This document shows, in pieces, positions 38,607 to 47,471 of a stretch of 64,000 nt of DNA (position 1 is the first letter of the stretch; each line of letters begins with the position of its first letter). Position numbers and translations under genes: made by a program. This stretch comes from Paenibacillus thiaminolyticus (lineage in GTDB: Bacteria; Bacillota; Bacilli; Paenibacillales; Paenibacillaceae): the NCBI RefSeq assembly GCF_007066085.1, contig NZ_CP041405.1, positions 62,001 through 126,000 of the forward strand, in the 5' to 3' direction. The notes below the pieces were generated by a model, which saw only the letters and a list, made by a program, of their open reading frames with translations, searched no databases and was not told the origin of the DNA.

Positions 38607-39878
38607 ATGGGACAGCCGGTAAGCGTTCATCAAAAAGTATCTTTTCGGACGTTGCTTCGCTTGAAAAATTATCGTTATTTAATTTTCTCGCAACTTGTCT
38701 CGAATATGGGAGATGGAGTATATCGATTGGCGCTTATTTGGTTAATGAAGGTCTTAACGGAAAGTCCTTTGTTAATGTCCATTTTATTAGCAGCGGAGAC
38801 AATTCCATTAATCATATTCGGATTGTTCGCGGGAGTTGTCGTTGATAGAGGAAATAAAAAGAAGATCATGGTCATCTCGCATCTGTTGAGAGGCGCACTC
38901 ATTTTATGCATAGTCCTGTTGTTACTGCTAAAAATGTTACACCCCGCCGTACTTATCATCATTGCTGTTCTGCTTACTTCGGTTAGCGCCTTCTTCAAGC
39001 CTGCACTAACCGTGGCAATACGGACTTTAGTTCCCGAAGAGCATATGACTCAAGCACAAAGCTTTTCGCAAGTTATTCAGACCGTTGTCAACTTGGCAGC
39101 TCCGGCATTGGCAGCGGGATTAATATTTTATGGAATGGAATATGCTTTCATCTTAAATTTCTTAACTTATCTTGTAGGAGCACTGTTAATTTTTTTGATT
39201 AACGAGAAAGAGCTTGCAAAAACCGATGTAAATGAATTTACCGCAAGGATGATCATGACGGATTTGAAGGATGGTATCCATGCGATAACGAAGCATGATT
39301 TTTTGAGAAATTGTATGATATATTTTACCATCCTGAATTTTTTGACGGCTCCTGAAGCGATTTTGCTTCCATTAGTCGTTACTGATGTCTCCGGATTAGC
39401 CATGCTCGAGATCAGTTTTTGTATAGGTATTTTGCTTGGTTCAATCGGTATTAATTATCTGAATCGATATTATCCCATTGTTTATATTTGTTTTGGAATC
39501 GGTCTATTCAGTATTGGAATAGGTATGTTTGCCTTTGGTATTCCGCTTATTTGGCAAGTAATCTGTGTTTTTATCAATGGAATCGGCTCAGCATTTGTAA
39601 ATATTAAAATGAGCACCATGATCACCCTGATGGTACCAAAAGAAGTATTAGGCAGAGCATCAAGCTTGATTAGCGTCATGGTGCTGTGCGCCATGCCGGT
39701 CTCCACCTTCTTAGTAGGCTTGATTAGCGGTATGGTTTCTATTTTAACGATATTCGGAATCATTGGCGGGGCCGGTCTTCTCGTTGTTGCTTTCATGCTA
39801 ATGAATCCTCACTTAAGAAAAAGGAGCGAAGAGTCTCACCATTCGACGGATCAGAAATCAAAAGGTGTCTCTCTTTAG
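38607..39878 (+). CDS. MFS efflux transporter
   Basis: A 423-residue membrane protein with about twelve hydrophobic segments. NYRYLIFSQLVSNMGDGVYRLALIWLM opens the fold, and AGVVVDRGNKKKIM is the conserved loop between segments 2 and 3 of the EntS-like MFS_3 group. The ATG at 38607 follows GGAGAGG by nine bases; the upstream TTG at 38583 would add a short hydrophilic extension without a site. Placed between the kinase and the precursor operon, it is the best candidate exporter and self-protection pump for the NRPS product. Confidence 0.88.
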   Translation: MGQPVSVHQKVSFRTLLRLKNYRYLIFSQLVSNMGDGVYRLALIWLMKVLTESPLLMSILLAAETIPLIIFGLFAGVVVDRGNKKKIMVISHLLRGALILCIVLLLLLKMLHPAVLIIIAVLLTSVSAFFKPALTVAIRTLVPEEHMTQAQSFSQVIQTVVNLAAPALAAGLIFYGMEYAFILNFLTYLVGALLIFLINEKELAKTDVNEFTARMIMTDLKDGIHAITKHDFLRNCMIYFTILNFLTAPEAILLPLVVTDVSGLAMLEISFCIGILLGSIGINYLNRYYPIVYICFGIGLFSIGIGMFAFGIPLIWQVICVFINGIGSAFVNIKMSTMITLMVPKEVLGRASSLISVMVLCAMPVSTFLVGLISGMVSILTIFGIIGGAGLLVVAFMLMNPHLRKRSEESHHSTDQKSKGVSL

Positions 39879-40211
39879 TCGCATATAACGAAATAGGGCG
39901 GGTATTTGCTTACACATGTGTCTCTTGAATCCTTGACACGAAAATTCAACTCATATATATTGAAAATAATAATAATATTGTAGAAATATGGATTACCCGC
40001 CTTGGTTCTTCTGACAGTCTGCTTCACGAAATCTCTCGCCCAGTCATTTGGCATAGACCGCCTAGAACATTACTCGTTCATAACTTCTGCTCTCTCAACA
40101 TGTGAAGCAATTCCCGATAACGATGTCACACAACAGACAATCGCAACAGACAATCTGGTGTATAGTTCCTTGCCATATCCTTATCCAGTCGGAAGCGAGG
40201 TGTATTTCTGC
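39879..40211. other. Leader region of the precursor operon
   Basis: It contains the promoter at 39933-39961. GGCGGGTA (39896-39903) and TACCCGCC (39992-39999) form an inverted repeat flanking that promoter; its role is unknown. The frame of the lyase gene stays open back to 40002, but that stretch has no site or family similarity I can see. Confidence 0.45.
39933..39961 (+). promoter_or_regulatory. Sigma-A promoter of the amino-acid precursor operon
   Basis: TTGACA (39933-39938), 17-base spacer, TATATT (39956-39961), in an AT-rich stretch downstream of the MFS gene. It gives the lyase/PLP/ATP-grasp/aldolase genes their own start of transcription. Confidence 0.65.
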
Positions 40212-41738
40212 ATGAGCGGAAAATTAACGGGACGGATTGCTTCAACACCAGCCCGCCTCCTGCATGACGAAGTGTTGGAGCCGCAATTCCAGTACGAGGT
40301 TGAATATTTACTGCCTGCGTACATTCAGATTGAATTAGCCATGCTTTTGGAATATGTCAGAATGGGCTTGATCACGCGACAGGACGCTTTAGAGATTGCA
40401 AAAGCGCTTCAGGCCGCTGAACGCGGCACAGTTGCACCGGACCCCGGGCGCAATATGTCCGATATCTCCTTTGCCCTTGAACGCCATGTTGAAAGTTTGC
40501 TGTCCCGGCCGGTACCTCGCTGGCACATCGATCGCAGCCGCAATGATGTGCAAGCCTGTGCCCAAGTCATGTTCGGCCGTTCGCAATGGTTGGAGACGGC
40601 GGACGAATTGGGGCAGCTTATTCGATCGATACATAGGTTGGCCGTCCGCTATCGATCGGTCCCCATGCCGGGATATACCCACTACCAATCTGCACAAATC
40701 ATTACTCCCGGGTTCTATCTTTCCTCCATTAACGGTGAATTCGTGCAAACGATGACTCGCTGGATGCACATCTATGACGAAATGAATCAATGCCCGCTAG
40801 GAGCCGGGGCCATGGCCGGATTGGAACTGCCGTGGAACCGTCAACGGTTGTCCAAGCTGCTCGGGTTTCGACAGCCGCGGATGAGCGCGTTGGCGGCTGT
40901 CGCGTCTCGGGAATGGGTATTAAGGATCGCTGGCGAGCTGTCCACTTTCTCCGTACTGGTCTCCCGATTTACGACGGATTTGATTCAATGGGGCAGCAGT
41001 GAAATGAATTTCCTTCACTTGCCGGATGACTTATCGGGTATTTCTTCCGCCATGCCGCAGAAGAGGAATTTCCCGATTCTGGAACGGATTCGAGGGAAGA
41101 GCGCCCATCTGTCCGCATTTTATATGGACATGGTTCTTGGACAGCGAAATACGGCCTTCACGAATTTAGTGGAAACATCGAAAGAGGCCGGCACCCATCT
41201 GCTGGCGTTGTTCCAACAGACGAGAACCTTGCTGCGCTTGCTGAAAACGGTTACCGACCATTTGCAATTCAACGAGGAGCGCATGCTCAGCATATGCAAA
41301 CGGGACTTTTTCGGAGGATTCACGCTGGCGAATCAGCTGACCTTGGAGCAGGGAATTCCGTACCGCACAGCGCAGGTGATCGCAGGCCGATACATCGCTG
41401 CTGCCCTTGAACACGGGGTGTCCCCGAATCCGGGCGATGCGCGCCTGCTGCAGGAAGCCTGTGCGGAAGCAGGCTTTTATGTGCCGGATACCGCCCGTCT
41501 CCTTGCCTCTTCCTTCGATGTGCTGGCGAGTCTGTACGGCAAGAAGTCTACGGGCTCGACTCATCCCGAGGAGGTACAGCAGATGCTCGCGGCCCAGATG
41601 GAGCAGGCGGAGAGGCTGGAGCTTGAGCGGCAAGAGCGAGAGGCTCAATTGTTGGCGGTAGAAGCCAGGCGAGAGAGACTATTGAAGGGATTGCTCTTTA
41701 ACAAGAAAGGGAAGGGTGTGGGACTAGGTGCGGTATGA
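40212..41738 (+). CDS. Argininosuccinate-lyase-like enzyme, probable DabB-type lyase
   Basis: A 508-residue member of the aspartase/fumarase superfamily. It shows HIDRSRNDV (family HxxRSRND), MPGYTHYQSAQ and the signature loop SSAMPQKRNFP (Ser278/Ser279 to Pro288), so the catalytic loop is kept. Argininosuccinate lyase removes fumarate from N-substituted aspartates. With a kinase and a cysteine-synthase-like partner, and no arginine genes nearby, it more likely cleaves an aspartate adduct of 2,3-diaminobutyrate. It is about 45 residues longer than usual because of a charged, Glu/Arg-rich helical tail. Start: ATG at 40212 with AGGTG upstream, where family similarity begins; a TTG at 40002 in frame has no ribosome site. 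Confidence 0.85.
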   Translation: MSGKLTGRIASTPARLLHDEVLEPQFQYEVEYLLPAYIQIELAMLLEYVRMGLITRQDALEIAKALQAAERGTVAPDPGRNMSDISFALERHVESLLSRPVPRWHIDRSRNDVQACAQVMFGRSQWLETADELGQLIRSIHRLAVRYRSVPMPGYTHYQSAQIITPGFYLSSINGEFVQTMTRWMHIYDEMNQCPLGAGAMAGLELPWNRQRLSKLLGFRQPRMSALAAVASREWVLRIAGELSTFSVLVSRFTTDLIQWGSSEMNFLHLPDDLSGISSAMPQKRNFPILERIRGKSAHLSAFYMDMVLGQRNTAFTNLVETSKEAGTHLLALFQQTRTLLRLLKTVTDHLQFNEERMLSICKRDFFGGFTLANQLTLEQGIPYRTAQVIAGRYIAAALEHGVSPNPGDARLLQEACAEAGFYVPDTARLLASSFDVLASLYGKKSTGSTHPEEVQQMLAAQMEQAERLELERQEREAQLLAVEARRERLLKGLLFNKKGKGVGLGAV

Positions 41739-42780
41739 ACAATGGGCGGATGCAATCGGAGAGACCCCGTTGGTTAAGCTGCGGGTGGACGAACGGTCGA
41801 TTGGCTCCGTCTACGCGAAGCTCGAGTTGATGAATCCGTTCGGCATGAAGGATCGTGTGGCCAAGCAAACGATTCTGGCAGCGATACGGTCGGGAGAACT
41901 GAAGAAGGGCATGCCGATAATCGAGAGCTCGTCAGGCACGCTGGCTTGCGGATTGGCGCTTGTTGGGCGCCAGTTGGGCCATGACGTCCACATCGTGACC
42001 GATCCCCGTATTGACCCGATTACGTATGCGAAGCTGACATCGCTTGGCTGCCATGTTCATGTGGTCTCGCAGATGGGCAAGCAAGGCTGGCAAAGCGCGA
42101 GACTGGAACGTCTGCATGAATTAATGAAGGAATACCCTGGCGCGTTCTGGCCCCGACAATACGATAATCGGGAGAACCCTCGGGCCTATGAAGCGTTGGC
42201 TTCCGAGCTGTTACGGGACCTTGAGCGCATTGATGTGCTTATTGGCTCCGTCGGAAGTGGAGGTTCCTTGTCCGGCACCGCCAGAGAGCTGAAGCGGCAT
42301 AACCCGGATCTTCGCGTCGTGGCGGTCGATGCAGCGGGGAGCGTAATATTCGGGCAGCCTGATCGGCCGGCGCGCCTGCAAGGCGGCTTAGGCAACAGCC
42401 TTATAGCGAAGAACGTAGATTTCGCCATCATCGATGAGGTGCATTGGCTGAACGATGAAGAGGCTTTTGCGGCGACGCTGCAGTTGGCTCGGAACGAGCA
42501 TATTTTCGCCGGCAACAGCTCCGGTTCGGTATATGCGGTAGCTTGCTGGCTGGCAAGCCAGGTGGCGCAAGGCTGCAATATCGTGGCGATATTCCCCGAT
42601 CGCGGGGACCGCTATACCGATTCGATTTATAGTCACTCCTACCGGGAGAGCAAAGGCCTAACGCGGCTTCACCTGCCTGACACGCCACAGTGTGTTGAAC
42701 CGGATACCGTCGTGTCTGCCTGGTCCTATTCCAAATTAGTGGGGATGCAGCCTTATGAACAAACAATTGCTATTCGTTGA
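41728..42780 (+). CDS. Cysteine-synthase-like PLP enzyme, probable DabA/SbnA-type beta-replacement enzyme
   Basis: A 350-residue fold-type II PLP enzyme. Lys41 in NPFGMKDRVA is the expected Schiff-base lysine; ESSSGTLACGLAL is the substrate loop and GSVGSGGSLSGTA the phosphate-binding loop. It resembles the SbnA branch, which joins O-phosphoserine to an amino-acid nitrogen for 2,3-diaminopropionate, more than housekeeping cysteine synthases. Inferred reaction: beta-replacement on O-phospho-threonine with aspartate. The GTG start at 41728 overlaps the lyase gene by 11 bases, so the two are translated together. Confidence 0.87.
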   Translation: MRYEQWADAIGETPLVKLRVDERSIGSVYAKLELMNPFGMKDRVAKQTILAAIRSGELKKGMPIIESSSGTLACGLALVGRQLGHDVHIVTDPRIDPITYAKLTSLGCHVHVVSQMGKQGWQSARLERLHELMKEYPGAFWPRQYDNRENPRAYEALASELLRDLERIDVLIGSVGSGGSLSGTARELKRHNPDLRVVAVDAAGSVIFGQPDRPARLQGGLGNSLIAKNVDFAIIDEVHWLNDEEAFAATLQLARNEHIFAGNSSGSVYAVACWLASQVAQGCNIVAIFPDRGDRYTDSIYSHSYRESKGLTRLHLPDTPQCVEPDTVVSAWSYSKLVGMQPYEQTIAIR

Positions 42781-44011
42781 AGCGAATACAACGGGGACGG
42801 GCATGATGGCGATTCGAAAGGCGCGCGAACTCGGGTTCGAGCCTGTATTTCTCACCGAGAGGCCTGAACGTTACAATGGGCTGAAGGAGCTGGATTGTCG
42901 CATTGTCTTGATCGACACCAATTCCGAGGCTGCCTTGATCGATTGGGTCACACAGGAGAGCGCGCAAGACAGAGACATCGTTGGAATAATGTCAACAAGC
43001 GATTACTATATCGAATCGGTGGCTAGGCTTGCCCGGCATTTCGGTTGGATCGGCAATTCCCGGGAGTCGATCGCGGCATGCCGTAACAAAGTGATTTTCC
43101 GGGAGAAGCTTGATGCGCATCAGGTGGCCCAGCCCAGATTCCTCGCGATAGACTCTATGGAGGCATTAATGGAGGCCCGCTCTTCCATTCCCCTTCCTTG
43201 TATCCTGAAACCCGCAGACGATAGCGGATCGAATCATGTGCGTCTATGCTTCCGCTGGGATGAAGTGGAACAGATGACAGCTGAAATCCTTGCGATTAAG
43301 CATAATGCCCGCGGACAGGCCACGGCCCGGACGGTACTGCTCGAGCAGTATATCGAGGGGCCTGAATTTAGCGTGGAGATGTTTTCGTGGCAAGGGCAAT
43401 GTTTCGTCATCGGCATTACAGAGAAAAGGTTGACCGGATATCCCTATTTTGTCGAAGCGGGACATCTCTTCCCTGCCCGGCTGTCCGTAAATGTGCGGCA
43501 GGAGATTGAGCAGACAGTGGAGCGGGCGCTGGCCGCGGTGAACTATCGCTTCGGCGCCTCGCATACCGAAGTGAAGTGGACCCCGGAAGGCTGTGTCGTC
43601 ATCGAAAGCAACGCGAGGCTGGCCGGCGGCATGATTCCGGAGTTGGTTCGCCGTTCAACAGGAATTGATCTGCTTCAGGAACAGATCTGGTGTGCGGCTG
43701 GAAAGGCACCTGAATGGCCGCAAACGGTAGAGTATACAAACTATGCGGGCATCCACTTTCTCGTGTCTGACGTTCTGGGGACCTTTGTTGGAATCAATGG
43801 CATTGAGGCCGTTAGCGGGATACCCGGGATTGCGGAAGTAGCGATCACAGCGCAAATCGGTCAAAAGGTTCAACCGCCGCAGAACTTCTCGCATCGTCTC
43901 GGATACGTCATCGTAGAAGGCAATGATTATGAGGAGACGGATAAACTTATCTCACAGGTGCATGAGTTCATAAAGGTGCAAGTCAATCAGCACACGGGGA
44001 GCGGGGTATGA
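42755..44011 (+). CDS. ATP-grasp ligase
   Basis: A 418-residue ATP-grasp enzyme. The N-terminal domain has the LLFVEANTTGTGMMAIRKARELGFEPVFLT opening, the central part has CILKPADDSGSNHVRLC and VLLEQYIEGPEFSVEMF (nucleotide binding), and VIESNARLAGGMIPELV supplies the metal-binding Glu/Asn pair. Such stand-alone enzymes form amide bonds between a carboxylate and an amine, for example L-amino-acid ligases. It overlaps the PLP gene by 26 bases and the aldolase by 4. Possible roles: joining a diamino acid to another unit, a protected precursor, or self-resistance by acylation. None can be chosen from sequence. Confidence 0.85.
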   Translation: MNKQLLFVEANTTGTGMMAIRKARELGFEPVFLTERPERYNGLKELDCRIVLIDTNSEAALIDWVTQESAQDRDIVGIMSTSDYYIESVARLARHFGWIGNSRESIAACRNKVIFREKLDAHQVAQPRFLAIDSMEALMEARSSIPLPCILKPADDSGSNHVRLCFRWDEVEQMTAEILAIKHNARGQATARTVLLEQYIEGPEFSVEMFSWQGQCFVIGITEKRLTGYPYFVEAGHLFPARLSVNVRQEIEQTVERALAAVNYRFGASHTEVKWTPEGCVVIESNARLAGGMIPELVRRSTGIDLLQEQIWCAAGKAPEWPQTVEYTNYAGIHFLVSDVLGTFVGINGIEAVSGIPGIAEVAITAQIGQKVQPPQNFSHRLGYVIVEGNDYEETDKLISQVHEFIKVQVNQHTGSGV

Positions 44012-45063
44012 GACAGGTGATAGAATTGAGAAGCGATACGTTCACGCTGCCGACGCGCCGCATGATAGAGGCGATTCAAGAGGCGGCACTTGGTGACGAT
44101 GTGTACGGGGAAGACCCGACGGTTCGCCAATTGGAGCAAGAAGCAGCCCGGCAGCTAGGCAAGGAGGCGGCGATTCTCATGCCGAGCGGCACGATGGCCA
44201 ATCTGGCATCGTTAATGGCACATTGTCCACGCGGATCCAAAGCGATCGTAGGCGACGAGACAGACATATACATCTATGAAGCGGGCGGCGCATCCGTATG
44301 CGGCGGTATCATGTACGAGCCGATTCCGACACTGCCGGATGGACGATTGGCCATAGCTGATTTGGAACGGGCATTTCCACTGGAGCCGGAAGATCCGCAG
44401 TTTGCTTTGCCTGCATTGATCTCTCTGGAGAATCCGCATAACCGGATGGGGGGACGTGTCCTGCCGCTTGCATACTTGGAAGAGGTTCGCGCATTTGCAA
44501 ATGCAAAGGCCGTGCCAATCCATATGGACGGAGCGCGTTTGTTCAACGCTGCGGTTGCCCTTGGAACAGATGCAGCGGAGATAGCGCGTTATGCGGATTC
44601 CGTGCAGATTTGTCTGTCGAAAGGGTTGTCTGCGCCGATTGGTTCGATTGTCACCGGGACAGAGGACTTTATTCGGAAGGTGTACCGACTGCGCAAGATG
44701 CTGGGCGGCGGTATGCGTCAAGCAGGCATCATCGCGGCACCGGGCCTGGTTGGGCTGGAGCAGATGACGGATCGATTAGCGGCCGATCATGCACATGCGC
44801 TCCGCTTGGCCCGTGGTCTCGCGGACATTCCGGGAATCGTGATTCAAGTGGAGGATGTAGAGACCAATATCGTGTTCTTCCGGATCGAGCATCCCGCTTA
44901 TACGTGGCAGACATTCATCGAAGCTGCGCATGCGCGCGGGCTTCGCGTGGCTGAGCTCGGGCACGGCAGAATTCGGGCCGTGACGCATTCCGGCATTCAG
45001 ACAGCCGATATTGACGAGGCGCTGAGAATTGTACGCGAGCTGTTGACAGACCCTGCTGTGTAG
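44008..45063 (+). CDS. L-threonine aldolase-like PLP enzyme
   Basis: A 351-residue fold-type I PLP enzyme. RSDTFTLPTRRMIEAI and GDDVYGEDPTVRQLEQEAA open the low-specificity threonine aldolase family; Lys205 in CLSKGLSAPIGS is the PLP lysine. The known reaction is reversible cleavage of threonine or allo-threonine to glycine and acetaldehyde. In this operon it might build or adjust a beta-hydroxy amino acid feeding the kinase, or supply allo-threonine; this is inference. The start overlaps the ATP-grasp stop (ATGA). Last gene of the precursor operon. Confidence 0.88.
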   Translation: MRQVIELRSDTFTLPTRRMIEAIQEAALGDDVYGEDPTVRQLEQEAARQLGKEAAILMPSGTMANLASLMAHCPRGSKAIVGDETDIYIYEAGGASVCGGIMYEPIPTLPDGRLAIADLERAFPLEPEDPQFALPALISLENPHNRMGGRVLPLAYLEEVRAFANAKAVPIHMDGARLFNAAVALGTDAAEIARYADSVQICLSKGLSAPIGSIVTGTEDFIRKVYRLRKMLGGGMRQAGIIAAPGLVGLEQMTDRLAADHAHALRLARGLADIPGIVIQVEDVETNIVFFRIEHPAYTWQTFIEAAHARGLRVAELGHGRIRAVTHSGIQTADIDEALRIVRELLTDPAV

Positions 45064-45127
45064 GAGATCAACAGGTTGTTCAACATGCTGTCAGGCGTTT
45101 ATGGACTTGCGCCGCTAATTTCCGTTG

Positions 45128-45158
45128 AAGGAGGTTAACGGCATGGGGTCCTTTTTTT
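45128..45158 (+). terminator. Weak terminator after the aldolase gene
   Basis: AAGGA (45128-45132) and TCCTT (45149-45153) can pair over a 16-base loop, directly followed by a T run to 45158. The stem is short; the T run is the main evidence. Confidence 0.4.
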
Positions 45159-45341
45159 CTAGGAGAGCATGGAAGTAAGCAAAGTAATCTGGCAGCGTTG
45201 CCTGATTTCTTTTTTTCTCTGCATTCGCATAACACTAGAGGGAAGGCGTTTGCCAATGCGCTTATCCGCTATAAGGAAGGCATCCGCGATTTCGACAGAT
45301 CCGCGGCAGGACTCGGAGGCTGTCCCTATGTTCCTACATGA
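45155..45341 (+). pseudogene. Remnant of hydroxymethylglutaryl-CoA lyase (mvaB/yngG-like)
   Basis: In one frame the translation reads SLHSHNTRGKAFANAL, then YKEGIRDFDRSAAGLGGCPY, then stops at 45339. This matches the conserved block HxHDTxGxALAN...G...DxSVAGLGGCPYAxGASGN of HMG-CoA lyase, with the metal-binding H-x-H and the catalytic-cysteine loop GGCPY present. About 45 of some 300 residues survive: no start, no upstream barrel and no downstream end. Leucine and propionate catabolism genes often cluster, so it is probably a leftover from a larger neighbourhood that included prpBCD. Confidence 0.65.
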
Positions 45342-45429
45342 ATGCTCCGATCGTCATTTTGCGCCGAAAGGGCCGTTCAAGCTTGGTTGAAGGGGAAAGA
45401 AGATAGAAAATGAAAGGGGTGTGGCAAGT

Positions 45430-46323
45430 ATGACCCGTTTAGATTCTCCAGGCTTACGTTTGCGTCAAGCTGTTGAGGAAGAGCGGCCGCTGCAGGTGGC
45501 TGGCACGATTAACGCCTATGTTGCTATGCTGGCCAAGTCCGCAGGCTTCCGCGCGATTTATTTGTCCGGGGCCGGTGTGGCCAATGCTTCATTCGGCTTG
45601 CCGGATCTGGGCATTACGACACTGAACGATGTGACGGAGGATGTCCGCCGCATCACTTCGGCCGTCGACCTGCCGCTTCTGGTAGATGCCGACACGGGAT
45701 TCGGAAGCGCCTTCAATATTGCCAGAACCATCCGGGAAATGACCAGAGCCGGGGCGGCGGGCGTGCATATCGAGGATCAAGTGATGGCCAAGCGATGCGG
45801 GCACCGGCCGAACAAAGCGATTGTGAGCAAGGAAGAAATGGCCGATCGGATTAAGACGGCTGTCGATGCCAAGGCGGATGGTTCCTTCGTCGTTATGGCG
45901 CGCACGGACGCTCTGGCTTCCGAAGGGCTCGATGCTGCGCTCGAGCGGGCGGCCGCCTATGTGGAGGCCGGGGCGGACATGATTTTTGCCGAGGCGGTTA
46001 CCGAAGTGTGGCAATACCGGAAATTCGCCGAAGCCGTGAACGTGCCGATTCTTGCGAATATTACGGAGTTCGGCCAGACGCCGATGCTGTCCGTTGAAGA
46101 GCTTGGAGCCGCCGGAGTCAGCCTCGTGCTCTATCCTCTGTCCGCTTTCCGCGCTATGAATGCCGCGGCTTTACAGGTGTATGAGACGATCCGCCGCGAA
46201 GGAACGCAGCAAAGCGTCATCGATATGATGCAAACACGCAACGAGTTGTATGAATTTTTGAAGTATCACGAGTACGAAAAAAAGCTGGATGAATTGTTCG
46301 CTGCCGACAAGGAGGGACAATAA
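45430..46323 (+). CDS. prpB: 2-methylisocitrate lyase
   Basis: A 297-residue TIM-barrel enzyme of the isocitrate-lyase/PEP-mutase family. DADTGFG binds magnesium, [11 protein letters not shown] contains the catalytic cysteine in the PrpB signature KRCGH, and [18 protein letters not shown] follows as usual. It cleaves 2-methylisocitrate to pyruvate and succinate in the methylcitrate cycle that detoxifies propionyl-CoA. The ATG at 45430 is nine bases after AAAGGGGT; the GTG at 45421 abuts that site. First gene of a three-gene operon with one base-pair-tight junction to the next gene. Confidence 0.93.
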   Translation: MTRLDSPGLRLRQAVEEERPLQVAGTINAYVAMLAKSAGFRAIYLSGAGVANASFGLPDLGITTLNDVTEDVRRITSAVDLPLLVDADTGFGSAFNIARTIREMTRAGAAGVHIEDQVMAKRCGHRPNKAIVSKEEMADRIKTAVDAKADGSFVVMARTDALASEGLDAALERAAAYVEAGADMIFAEAVTEVWQYRKFAEAVNVPILANITEFGQTPMLSVEELGAAGVSLVLYPLSAFRAMNAAALQVYETIRREGTQQSVIDMMQTRNELYEFLKYHEYEKKLDELFAADKEGQ

Positions 46324-47448
46324 ATGACAACGGCGAAAAAACAAGGCGGATTAGCCGGAATCATCGCCGGCCAAACCGCGATTGCTACTGTGGGGAAAGA
46401 GGGTAAGGGCCTGAATTATCGGGGGTATTCCATCTACGATCTGGCCGAGCATGCGACCTTCGAGGAAACAGCCTATCTGCTCATTTACGGAACATTGCCT
46501 TCTTTCAGTGAACTGGATGCTTATCGCTCGAAGCTGCAGCGCCTGCGCGGACTTCCGGCTGCTCTGAAAAGGGTGCTGGAACAACTGCCGGCCGGATCGC
46601 ACCCGATGGACGTTCTGCGCACGGGGTGCTCGGTTCTCGGCACCATGGAACCTGAGGGTCTTGGACGCAGCCAAAGCGATATTGCCGACCGCTTGATGGC
46701 CAGCTTTGGCTCGATGCTGCTGTATTGGCATCATTATGCCCAGACCGGCACCAGAATTGAGACGGATACGGACGATAGCAGCATCGCCGGACATTTTCTG
46801 CATTTGCTGCACGGCAAGAAGCCGGAACCGCTGCATGAGCGGGCGATGGACGTTTCTTTGATTCTGTATGCGGAGCATGAGTACAACGCTTCGACCTTTG
46901 CATCCCGCACCGCCGCTTCTACTTTGTCGGACATGTATTCGGCGATTACTTCAGGCATCGGCACGCTGCGCGGTCCGCTGCACGGCGGCGCGAACGAGGC
47001 GGCGATGGAACTGATCCAACAGTTCCGCACGCCGGACGAGGCGGAAGCGGGCCTGCGCCGGATGCTGCAGGAGAAAAAACTGATCATGGGCTTCGGGCAC
47101 CGGGTCTATTCCGTCTCCGATCCGCGCTCCGATGTCATTAAGGTCTGGTCGCGCAAGCTGTCGGAGCATGCAGGGAACATGAATCTTTATCACATTTCCG
47201 AACGCATTGAATCGATGATGCGGGAAGAGAAGAAGCTGTTTCCGAACCTGGACTTCTACAGCGCTTCGGCTTACCATCTGATGGGCATCCCGACGGCGAT
47301 GTTCACGCCTGTGTTCGTGATATCCCGCACGAGCGGATGGTCCGCTCACATCATCGAGCAAAGGGCGAGCAATAAGTTGATTCGCCCCAACGCGGAATAT
47401 ATCGGTCCAGAACCCCAGCCGTGGCTGCCGATGGAATCGAGAGCATAA
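46324..47448 (+). CDS. prpC: 2-methylcitrate synthase/citrate synthase family
   Basis: A 374-residue citrate-synthase-family protein starting immediately after prpB behind AAGGAGGGACAATAA. It has [23 protein letters not shown] at the N-terminus, [10 protein letters not shown] with the first catalytic histidine, and [18 protein letters not shown] with the second histidine and the substrate region. Length and operon context indicate condensation of propionyl-CoA with oxaloacetate (mmgD in Bacillus nomenclature). Residual citrate synthase activity is common in the family. Confidence 0.92.
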   Translation: MTTAKKQGGLAGIIAGQTAIATVGKEGKGLNYRGYSIYDLAEHATFEETAYLLIYGTLPSFSELDAYRSKLQRLRGLPAALKRVLEQLPAGSHPMDVLRTGCSVLGTMEPEGLGRSQSDIADRLMASFGSMLLYWHHYAQTGTRIETDTDDSSIAGHFLHLLHGKKPEPLHERAMDVSLILYAEHEYNASTFASRTAASTLSDMYSAITSGIGTLRGPLHGGANEAAMELIQQFRTPDEAEAGLRRMLQEKKLIMGFGHRVYSVSDPRSDVIKVWSRKLSEHAGNMNLYHISERIESMMREEKKLFPNLDFYSASAYHLMGIPTAMFTPVFVISRTSGWSAHIIEQRASNKLIRPNAEYIGPEPQPWLPMESRA

Positions 47449-47471
47449 CTACTCACTAGGAGGAATGCATT

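Larger units (their letters stand above)
45064..45429. other. Junction between NRPS-associated operon and methylcitrate operon
   Basis: No intact gene. It holds a weak terminator (45128-45158), a relic of HMG-CoA lyase (45155-45341) and the prpB ribosome site (AAAGGGGT, 45413-45420). A 73-residue open frame at 45169-45390 is judged spurious. Confidence 0.6.

Noticed and set aside
40002..40211. 70-residue N-terminal extension of the lyase from a TTG
   Set aside because: No ribosome site and no family similarity; ATG at 40212 begins the homologous part. Not fully excluded.
40212..42780. Arginine or cysteine biosynthesis operon
   Set aside because: No other arginine or cysteine genes; the pair occurs with kinase, ligase and aldolase in an NRPS setting.
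45169..45390. 73-residue ORF
   Set aside because: The HMG-CoA lyase remnant lies in a different frame across the same bases, so this frame is unlikely to be coding.
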